Assembly: GCA_031279895.1 (NCBI GenBank)
Contig: JAITHR010000229.1
Location: 1 to 10,567 of the forward strand
DNA: 10,567 bases
Source: Spirochaetaceae bacterium
GTDB lineage: Bacteria > Spirochaetota > Spirochaetia > Treponematales > Breznakiellaceae
Direction of reading: 5' to 3'
In this document: in pieces, positions 6,357 through 10,567 of the stretch
Layout of the letters: the number at the start of each line of letters is the position of its first letter
Numbering within the stretch: position 1 is the stretch's first letter
The notes under the pieces: model-generated
Database searches by the model: none
The model's input: only the letters and a program-made list of their open reading frames with translations
What the model was told of the DNA's origin: nothing
Program-made: the position numbers and the translations under genes

Positions 6357-7662
6357 AGAAAAAAGACCAGAGGCCCAGTGCCGGGTTGGGAATAAAAAAG
6401 ACCCGCTCCCCGGAGGGCGTGGCGTTCCAGCCTGCGCGAAGCCCCTCGTAACGGGAAAGCGCCTCATCCAGATTACCCCACTCGTACCCTACGGCCTCAA
6501 TCTCCGCTCGGCTGACCCCGCCCCCCGGACAATAGCGGACAAGAAAACGCCCCTCGCTTGATCCGTGGATAAGGTGCGCCGCCGCGCTTAGATTACCGGA
6601 GAGTTCCGCGTCGCTGGAAAGTTTCTCTTTAATAACCCGCGCCGGCCTGTAGCCGTGCGCACGGATAAGCGCGTCATTGCCCGCGTCTTCCCCGAAGCGC
6701 TCAAGCCCCGGCGCGAGTATCACAAGCTCCCCGCCTTCGGCCATCGCCATTCTGGTACGGTAAACCGCCTTGTTCCCCAGCCACGTGGTACGGTACTCCG
6801 TGGGGTCAAGAAAAACCACCGCCTTCCCTATCGGTTCCGCAAGGCGCGTAATGTTTACCTCTTGGGAGAGCCGCGCCGCCTTCTCAAAACAGTCCCTGCC
6901 AAAGCCGATATACAGCCCCCGCACCGCAAGGGAGCCGCGGGATGACCCTGTTGCCGCCGCTTCCCCGTCGGTTCGGACGCCTATAACCGTCAACACCCAG
7001 AGTATCGGCGGGAAAAGACGCTCAAACCGGCGCATCCCCTCGTCAAAGAGCGCCCGTACCGGCGTGTCTACCTTCCCCATCATCCGCTCCATGCCGTAGG
7101 AGGCGCCCAGAAAATGGCTTTTATCAATGGCCTCCTTGCCGCCGGTTCCCACAAAGATATTCTTGGCGTGGTTGGCCATGCCCGCAACTTCATGCGGCAC
7201 CACCTGCCCTAGGGAAACGATAAGGGAATACCCGCCGCGTATGAGGGCGTTATTGACCTGCACGGGCCACTCATAGCGCACCGCGCCTTCCGAAGCCTCC
7301 GCAACCCAGTCGGCTTCCACCTCTCCTATCCGCGCCACGTCCTTCCGCCAGTTGTGAACGCGGAACTTTTCAGGCGGCGTGCGGGGGAACATCCTGCGAA
7401 TCTCCGGTTCGGTCATGGGGCTGTGCGTACCCAAAGCGGGCATCACCGCGCCGACCCTGCTACCAAAATCCGTACACAGGATGTCCGTCAAATACCCCGC
7501 TTTGGAGTGCGCTCTCGTTCCGTCCGGCGGCAGTACGAGCACCCGGCCTTTGGCGCCGCAATCCGCCTCGGCGCGCACGAACGCTTCGGAAAAAAGGTCC
7601 GCCAATTCCCTGTCGTCGAGATCGCAATTGACCGCGCCTACTGCGCAATACGTTTTCAACAT
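6355..7662 (-). CDS. LarA-like nickel-pincer (lactate racemase family) protein
   Basis: A 435-residue protein of the LarA/DUF2088 family, whose founder racemises lactate with a nickel pincer nucleotide cofactor. DGTR (47-50) matches the D-x-TR motif, and ALGTHSPMTEPE (76-87) the GTHxPMT motif with His80. PHEVAGMANHAK (156-167) and KSHFLGA (181-187) follow. His157, Lys167 and His183 have the spacing (10 and 16) of His174, Lys184 and His200 in Lactobacillus plantarum LarA, where the Lys holds the cofactor; the family members I recall act on various 2-hydroxyacids. I chose ATG at 7662, because the longer frame to 7719 only adds translated repeat (KQPEAV) and GGAGG stands 5 nt before 7662. No larB, larC or larE homologue is in the window, so the cofactor must be made elsewhere. 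Substrate unknown; sugar-acid or other hydroxyacid epimerisation is possible. Confidence 0.82.
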   Translation of the reverse strand: MLKTYCAVGAVNCDLDDRELADLFSEAFVRAEADCGAKGRVLVLPPDGTRAHSKAGYLTDILCTDFGSRVGAVMPALGTHSPMTEPEIRRMFPRTPPEKFRVHNWRKDVARIGEVEADWVAEASEGAVRYEWPVQVNNALIRGGYSLIVSLGQVVPHEVAGMANHAKNIFVGTGGKEAIDKSHFLGASYGMERMMGKVDTPVRALFDEGMRRFERLFPPILWVLTVIGVRTDGEAAATGSSRGSLAVRGLYIGFGRDCFEKAARLSQEVNITRLAEPIGKAVVFLDPTEYRTTWLGNKAVYRTRMAMAEGGELVILAPGLERFGEDAGNDALIRAHGYRPARVIKEKLSSDAELSGNLSAAAHLIHGSSEGRFLVRYCPGGGVSRAEIEAVGYEWGNLDEALSRYEGLRAGWNATPSGERVFFIPNPALGLWSFF

Positions 7663-7664
7663 CA

Positions 7665-7972
7665 CAGCCTCCGGCTGTTTTAAACGGCTTCCCGCAAAGC
7701 GGCTCAAAGCGGACTGCAACTGCTTTGCCGCGGTATCGGGAAGCTTTTGTGCCTCCGCCGCTGGCGGCAGCCTCCGGCTGTTTTAAACAGCCTCCCGTGC
7801 CGCGCCTGTTAGCAGGCAACGTCCGCTTTGCCGCGCCATCACGACGCTTTATGAAGCAGCCGGAGGCTGCGCGAAGCGTAGCCGCGCCTGGTCCGTGCAA
7901 GCCCGCTCACCGGACACGGTGTTGCACCATTAAGAAGCAACAGGCGGCCCTACTGAAGCAGCCGGAGGCTGT
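7665..7972. repeat. Mosaic cluster of palindromic repeats between pfk and the LarA-like gene
   Basis: This stretch holds four exact copies of the 13-bp palindrome: CAGCCTCCGGCTG at 7665-7677 and 7768-7780, and its inverse at 7857-7869 and 7959-7971. The connecting segments recur elsewhere. TTTTAAACRGC follows both plus-oriented copies. CTTTGCCGCGGTATCRGGAAGCTT (7723-7746, one variable base) recurs at 9484-9507. The 33 nt at 7857-7889 recur exactly at 10279-10311. GGTGTTGCAC...CAACAGGCGGCC (7918-7949) recurs twice after 10340. The right edge overlaps the 3' end of pfk. No independent gene is seen between 7663 and 7929. Confidence 0.9.
7668..7672 (-). promoter_or_regulatory. Shine-Dalgarno of the LarA-like gene, inside a palindromic repeat
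   Basis: On the minus strand the repeat reads AAACAGCCGGAGGCTGTG followed by ATG. GGAGG is 5 nt from the start codon and lies partly in the loop and partly in the 3' arm of the CAGCC/GGCTG hairpin (7665-7677). This decides the start and suggests the site can be masked by folding. Confidence 0.65.
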
Positions 7973-9297
7973 TCGAACTGGTTTACCATAAGGGTCGGCT
8001 GGTGGGTCGCGTCGAGCGTATCCCGCCAGAGGTTGCCCTCAGGGTCAACGTGGCTGCGCTCGGAAATCGCCGCTTTCATGGGAAGGTGCACGAACTCGTT
8101 ATGCACGAGGCCGATGATGACCTTTGTTTTCCCGGCCATCGCCGCGTGAGCCGCCGCGTTGCCCAGACGCTCGCAATAGATGGAATCCCCGGGCTCCGCC
8201 GGCGCGGAACGGATAATATAGCTGGGGTCAATGTATTTAAGGTTGATTTCCATTTTGCGCTCGTCAAAGTATTGCTGTATCCGGTCCCGCAGGTAGGTCC
8301 CCACGTCGGCCATCTTGACGTTTCCGCCGGCGTCGGTCTCGACCTTCTTAATAAGCTGATCCTGCATGGCGCCTTCGGCCACCACGATAACCGCGTGTTT
8401 CCGGTTCTTAAGCCGCTCCTCAAGGTGGTGGAAAAATCCGTTGGGACCTTCAAGGTTGAAAGGCACCTCCGGTATAAGCACGAAGTTTACCTCGTGGCTC
8501 GCAAGGGCAGTATGCGCCGCGATAAAACCGGATTCCCGCCCCATGAGCTTGACAAGGCCGATGCCGTTAATCTGCGAGTTCGCCTCCATGTGCGCCGCGG
8601 CCACCGCGTCCACCGCCTTCGTTACCGCCGTATCAAAGCCGAAAGACTTCTGGATGAACGCGAAGTCGTTGTCCACCGTCTTGGGTATCCCCACCATCGC
8701 GATCTTGAGGTGGCGCTTGCTTATCTCCTCGGCGATGTCCAGTGACCCGCGCTGGGTTCCGTCGCCGCCTATGGTAAAGAGCATATTGAGGTTAAGCTGC
8801 TCCATCGCGTCAACGATTTTACCGACCTCTTTGCCGCCGCCCCGGGCGCTCCCCAGAAAAGTCCCCCCCAGTTTGTGGATGCTGTCAACGTTATCGGGGT
8901 TAAGCGCGCGGGGCTGGTACTGGTATTCCGGCAGGAACCCCTTGTACCCGTAGCGGATGCCGGTAATCCGGCGCACGCCGTAGCGGTACCACAGGCACCG
9001 GACGATGGCGCGGATAACGTCGTTAATGCCCGGGCAGAGGCCCCCGCAGCTTACAATGCCCGCGTGCACGTAAGAGGGCATAAAATAGATCATCTCCCGC
9101 GGCCCCGCGCACTCGAAGACCTCGCCCTTCGTAAGGGTCGTCTGCTCCCCCAAAACCACTTCCGCGCTCCGGCGGATAAAATGACTGTCCGTAACGTAAT
9201 TGGCAATGAAATCGCCCTGTACGTTTGAAAGTTCGATAGGGGATTTGATATTCCGGTTCCCCAGCTCCTCAATGGTAAAGTCAAAAGATTCACCCAT
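7930..9297 (-). CDS. pfk: 6-phosphofructokinase, trypanosomatid/treponemal-type group
   Basis: A 455-residue PFK that phosphorylates fructose 6-phosphate in glycolysis. Motifs in order: GGLCPGIN (85-92), GSARGGG (149-155), GGDGTQRG (177-184), PKTVDND (205-211, Asp209 matching the catalytic base), KLMGRESGF (250-258) and the VVAEGA phosphosugar-site segment (305-310). Gly180 in GGDG is the residue of ATP-using enzymes (PPi enzymes carry Asp there), while Lys206 in PKTVDND is typical of the PPi-related clade. That combination is known from ATP-dependent trypanosomatid PFKs, so I infer ATP use. I chose ATG at 9297 because a perfect AAGGAGG precedes it by 5 nt; the upstream in-frame extension to 9411 is translated repeat (KQPEAAE) and crosses the likely promoter. 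The last roughly 15 residues and the stop are encoded by dispersed repeats. The LarA-like gene follows downstream on the same strand after 267 nt. Confidence 0.93.
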   Translation of the reverse strand: MGESFDFTIEELGNRNIKSPIELSNVQGDFIANYVTDSHFIRRSAEVVLGEQTTLTKGEVFECAGPREMIYFMPSYVHAGIVSCGGLCPGINDVIRAIVRCLWYRYGVRRITGIRYGYKGFLPEYQYQPRALNPDNVDSIHKLGGTFLGSARGGGKEVGKIVDAMEQLNLNMLFTIGGDGTQRGSLDIAEEISKRHLKIAMVGIPKTVDNDFAFIQKSFGFDTAVTKAVDAVAAAHMEANSQINGIGLVKLMGRESGFIAAHTALASHEVNFVLIPEVPFNLEGPNGFFHHLEERLKNRKHAVIVVAEGAMQDQLIKKVETDAGGNVKMADVGTYLRDRIQQYFDERKMEINLKYIDPSYIIRSAPAEPGDSIYCERLGNAAAHAAMAGKTKVIIGLVHNEFVHLPMKAAISERSHVDPEGNLWRDTLDATHQPTLMVNQFEQPPAASVGPPVAS

Positions 9298-9302
9298 GAA
9301 TG

Positions 9303-9309
9303 CCTCCTT
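9303..9309 (-). promoter_or_regulatory. Ribosome binding site that sets the pfk start
   Basis: AAGGAGG on the minus strand is 5 nt before ATG 9297. It argues against the upstream start at 9411, which lies in a repeat. Confidence 0.85.
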
Positions 9310-9354
9310 AAAAATAGGGTTGTTGGTATAGGTTCGTATCCCGTTCCTCTTTCC

Positions 9355-9360
9355 ATTATA
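9355..9360 (-). promoter_or_regulatory. Possible -10 box of pfk
   Basis: The minus strand reads GTGTATAATGG, a perfect TATAAT with TG directly before it. A clear -35 is missing; the expected region is G-rich. If used, the 5' leader would be about 50 nt. Confidence 0.5.
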
Positions 9361-9383
9361 CACCCATCCCCCCCTGTCCGCCA

Positions 9384-9447
9384 CCGTCTCCGCAGCCTCC
9401 GGCTGTTTCATAAGCTTCCCGCCACGCGCTCCGAACCACGCCCCGCC
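9384..9447. repeat. 64-bp direct repeat, left copy flanking the 21-bp array
   Basis: It matches 10189-10252 at 57 of 64 positions without gaps, starting CCGTCTCCGCAGCC and including GCCACGCGCYCCGAACCACGC. It contains a CAGCCTCCGGCTG palindrome (9393-9405). The two copies bracket the heptad-repeat region. Confidence 0.9.
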
Positions 9448-9526
9448 GCGTACTACGCCGCGGCTCTAAGCGGTCTCAGTCCGCTTTGCCGCGGTATCAG
9501 GAAGCTTATGAAACAGCCGGAGGCTG
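9393..9526. repeat. 134-bp element with perfect 27-bp terminal inverted repeats
   Basis: Bases 9393-9419 and 9500-9526 are exact inverted copies of each other (outer ends CAGCCTCCGGCTG and CAGCCGGAGGCTG, inner ends AAGCTTCC and GGAAGCTT). The 80-nt interior is GC-rich, with further short inverted segments (CCGCGGCTCTAAGCGG; CCGCTTTGCCGCGG). It has no coding capacity and resembles a MITE or a paired REP (BIME) unit. Target-site duplications are not evident. Confidence 0.85.
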
Positions 9527-10142
9527 CCAAAGCGGAGAGAATTGTTTCTTCTATAAGAAGGATTACTGCCCGCGTCGTGGAGATCCGGATCCGCGTCATG
9601 GAGGTGCGCACCTTTACGACGGAGGTGCAAGCCCGCGCTTTGGCGGGAGGGGGTTCCGCCTTGGGGACAGGGGGTTTTGCCTTGGCAAGCGGGGGTTCCG
9701 TTTTGGACACACTGCTCCCTGTTTCGGCGGGCGGGAATTCCGTGACGGTCTTACGGAATTCCGTGACGATCTTACGGAATTCCGTGACGGTCTTACGGAA
9801 TTCTGTCACGGTCTTACGGAATTCCGTGACGATCTTACGGAATTCCGTGACGGAATGACGGAATTCTGTGACGGTCTTACGGAATTCTGTCACGGTCTTA
9901 CGGAATTCCGTGACGGTCTTACGGAATTCTGTGACGGAGTTACGGAATTCTGTCACGATCTTACGGAATTCTGTGACGGAATGACGGAATTCTGTGACGG
10001 TCTTACGGAATTCTGCGACGGTCTTACGGAATTCTGTGACGGAGTTACGGAATTCTGTCACGATCTTACGGAATTCTGCGACGGTCTTACGGAATTCTGT
10101 CACGATCTTACGGAATTCTGTGACGGAATTCCCTGTCTCCAA
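9453..10142 (-). CDS. Heptad-repeat open frame, uncertain (229 aa)
   Basis: The frame begins at a TTG (10142), the only start codon after the upstream TAG at 10158-10160; no Shine-Dalgarno is visible. Residues about 6-140 are a 7-residue repeat, mostly VTEFRKT with variants KI, NS, HS and VAEF. Val and Phe fall at a and d positions, which would suit a long coiled coil. Next come Pro/Lys/Ala heptads ([22 protein letters not shown]), a basic Ser/Thr/Arg stretch, and a tail that is translated palindromic repeat (AASGCF). Two common base changes between units are silent in this frame (ACG/ACA Thr, GTC/GTG Val), which favours it over the other frames. Against it: no ribosome site, ends in repeats, and competing plus-strand frames at 9486-10163 and 9508-9858. 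It may not be expressed. Confidence 0.3.
   Translation of the reverse strand: METGNSVTEFRKIVTEFRKTVAEFRKIVTEFRNSVTEFRKTVAEFRKTVTEFRHSVTEFRKIVTEFRNSVTEFRKTVTEFRKTVTEFRKTVTEFRHSVTEFRKIVTEFRKTVTEFRKTVTEFRKIVTEFRKTVTEFPPAETGSSVSKTEPPLAKAKPPVPKAEPPPAKARACTSVVKVRTSMTRIRISTTRAVILLIEETILSALAASGCFISFLIPRQSGLRPLRAAA
9571..9633. repeat. Three degenerate 21-bp units
   Basis: Units start at 9571, 9592 and 9613. They share CGCGTCRTGGAG in the first two and CGACGGAGGTGC in the third (GGAGGTGC is common to the last two). Translated on the minus strand they give IRISTTR, VRTSMTR and CTSVVKV. Confidence 0.6.
9649..9711. repeat. Three GC-rich 21-bp units
   Basis: GGGGGTT recurs at 9649, 9670 and 9691, exactly 21 bp apart, each followed by YYGYYTTGG. 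The sequence is unrelated to the GAATTC units but has the same length. On the minus strand it gives PP-containing heptads. Confidence 0.85.
9735..10131. repeat. Tandem array of 21-bp units with 20 GAATTC sites
   Basis: GAATTC occurs at 9735 and then every 21 bp up to 10113 (19 sites in exact register). One more at 10126 belongs to a shortened terminal unit. The consensus unit is GAATTC-Y-G-T-S-ACG-R-TCTT-ACG. Variation is confined to unit positions 7 (C/T), 9 (T/C), 10 (G/C), 14 (G/A) and 15-18 (TCTT, AATG or AGTT). Units 10-11 and 15-16 are identical pairs, suggesting segmental duplication. There are no indels among the 18 full units. When position 7 is C the core ACGGAATTCCGT is a perfect palindrome. 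There are no unique spacers, so it is not a CRISPR array. Confidence 0.98.
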
Positions 10143-10153
10143 AGCGGGGAGAC
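10135..10153. repeat. Hairpin at the right edge of the 21-bp array
   Basis: GTCTCC (10135-10140) pairs with GGAGAC (10148-10153) around AAAGCGG. CCAAAGCGGRGAGA within it also occurs at 9527-9540, on the other side of the array. The remainder to 10188 shows no gene. Confidence 0.6.
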
Positions 10154-10188
10154 GTGTCTATAACTCTCTATGAATAAAAGACTTACAG

Positions 10189-10252
10189 CCGTCTCCGCAG
10201 CCGCCGGCGGTTTCATAAGCGTCATGCCACGCGCCCCGAACCACGCGCCGCC
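10189..10252. repeat. 64-bp direct repeat, right copy flanking the 21-bp array
   Basis: This is the partner of 9384-9447 (57 of 64 identical), 805 bp away in the same orientation. Its palindrome is the variant CAGCCGCCGGCGG (10198-10210). Confidence 0.9.
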
Positions 10253-10278
10253 CCTTACCGCGCACAACAACGCACAAA

Positions 10279-10311
10279 CAGCCGGAGGCTGCGCGAAGCG
10301 TAGCCGCGCCT
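10279..10311. repeat. 33-bp repeat identical to 7857-7889
   Basis: It begins with the palindrome CAGCCGGAGGCTG and continues GCGAAGCGTAGCCGCGCCT without a mismatch to the copy between pfk and the LarA-like gene. Both copies are followed within about 30 nt by a GGTGTTGCAC unit. Confidence 0.92.
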
Positions 10312-10339
10312 AAGCAGTGCAGGTAAAGTAACCGGACAG

Positions 10340-10431
10340 GGTGTTGCACTACTCGGAAACAACAGGCGGCCATGCTGTGCCTCCCGCCGCCGGCGGGGTG
10401 TTGCACCAATTTGAAACAACAGGCGGCCATG
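10340..10431. repeat. Two copies of the GGTGTTGCAC...CAACAGGCGGCC repeat
   Basis: Units at 10340-10373 and 10397-10431 share GGTGTTGCAC, an 8-10 nt variable middle, and AAACAACAGGCGGCCATG. A third copy lies at 7918-7949. Between the two is a perfect hairpin CCCGCC-GCC-GGCGGG (10383-10397). Long minus-strand frames here (MAACCF...VQHP repeated) are translations of the repeat and are not called as genes. Confidence 0.88.
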
Positions 10432-10488
10432 TTTGAAACCGGCGCCGCCGGCTGTACAGAGGGGGGGCTGTTTGGTATCTTTGATTCT

Positions 10489-10567
10489 ATGAGTACCTAT
10501 TGGAATGACCGGACGCGGGCGCTCCGCCCCTATGTGGCGGGAGAACAGCCGCGAAACCAAACGTATA
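10489..10567 (+). CDS. hisC: Start of a HisC-like (histidinol-phosphate) aminotransferase, partial
   Basis: The ATG at 10489 opens a frame running off the window after 26 codons: MSTYWNDRTRALRPY and then VAGEQPRNQTY. The phrase LRPY-x-x-GEQPR is the familiar N-terminal segment of histidinol-phosphate aminotransferases (PLP fold type I), just before the KLNTNENP motif, which would lie beyond the end. The enzyme converts histidinol phosphate and 2-oxoglutarate to imidazole-acetol phosphate and glutamate, or the reverse. No good Shine-Dalgarno is next to the start; the nearest purine run, GAGGGGGGG (10459-10467), is about 20 nt away. Only the N-terminus is visible, so the family call rests on one motif. 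Confidence 0.6.
   Translation, partial: MSTYWNDRTRALRPYVAGEQPRNQTY

Noticed and set aside
7663..7719. N-terminal extension of the LarA-like protein to 7719
   Set aside because: The extra 19 residues include translated repeat (KQPEAV), and a good GGAGG points to ATG 7662.
9298..9411. N-terminal extension of PFK to 9411
   Set aside because: It begins with translated repeat (MKQPEAA), crosses the TATAAT at 9355-9360, and the AAGGAGG before 9297 defines the start.
9735..10131. Possible CRISPR array
   Set aside because: Units are contiguous 21-mers with no unique spacers, and no cas gene is present.
9486..10163. Plus-strand frames through the 21-bp array (9486-10163 and 9508-9858)
   Set aside because: The first has disruptive Arg/Cys and Asp/His changes between units. 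The second has an ATG and an AGGA, but both belong to the palindromic repeat, and it stops inside the array. The minus frame fits the substitution pattern better, though weakly.
10158..10560. Minus-strand frames MAACCF...VQHP (10158-10430) and 10255-10560
   Set aside because: They are translations of the GGTGTTGCAC and CAGCCGGAGGCTG repeats, and lie against the start of the HisC-like gene.

Overview
The window looks like a stretch of spirochaete chromosome, most plausibly a Treponema of the termite-gut type. The pointers are a treponemal/trypanosomatid-style phosphofructokinase, an SUMF1-domain protein with a helical N-terminus, a tRNA without encoded CCA, and GC-rich intergenic DNA full of a short palindrome whose translation reads KQPEA. 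The genus is an inference from family resemblance; no 16S or other marker lies in the window.

Left part (1-2096): the 3' end of a large Thr/Ala/Gly-rich surface-type protein with no Cys, Trp or Met ends at a strong rho-independent terminator. A short GC-rich repeat remnant follows, then a near-consensus sigma-70 promoter driving tRNA-Val(CAC), and then a 74-residue protein of unknown function.

Centre (2170-4806): a compact four-gene operon, each gene overlapping the next by ATGA, encodes a ferredoxin-dependent 2-oxoacid oxidoreductase. The order is 4Fe-4S delta, alpha, TPP-binding beta and gamma (VorDBAC/KorDABC type). It would oxidise a 2-oxoacid to the acyl-CoA while reducing ferredoxin. 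After 52 nt comes a 438-residue protein with a helical N-terminus, a Sel1/TPR-like segment and an FGE-sulfatase (SUMF1) domain that lacks the catalytic cysteine pair.

Right part (6176-10488): two minus-strand genes, an ATP-type group PFK and downstream of it a LarA-like nickel-pincer racemase, are embedded in dispersed repeats. The 13-bp palindrome CAGCC(TCC/GGA)GGCTG occurs eight times exactly, all between 6341 and 10291. Copies overlap one stop codon, encode the C-terminal tail of PFK, and supply the apparent Shine-Dalgarno sequence of the LarA-like gene. Upstream of PFK lies a roughly 1.2-kb zone without a confident gene, dominated by a tandem array of 21-bp units (9735-10131, 19 in-register GAATTC sites). 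The array reads as a 7-residue repeat, VTEFRKT on the minus strand, and is bracketed by 64-bp direct repeats. The window ends in the first 26 codons of a HisC-like aminotransferase.

The most unusual content is the 21-bp heptad array and the way the palindromic repeats have been absorbed into gene ends and starts. I found no CRISPR array, transposase, reverse transcriptase or phage gene.
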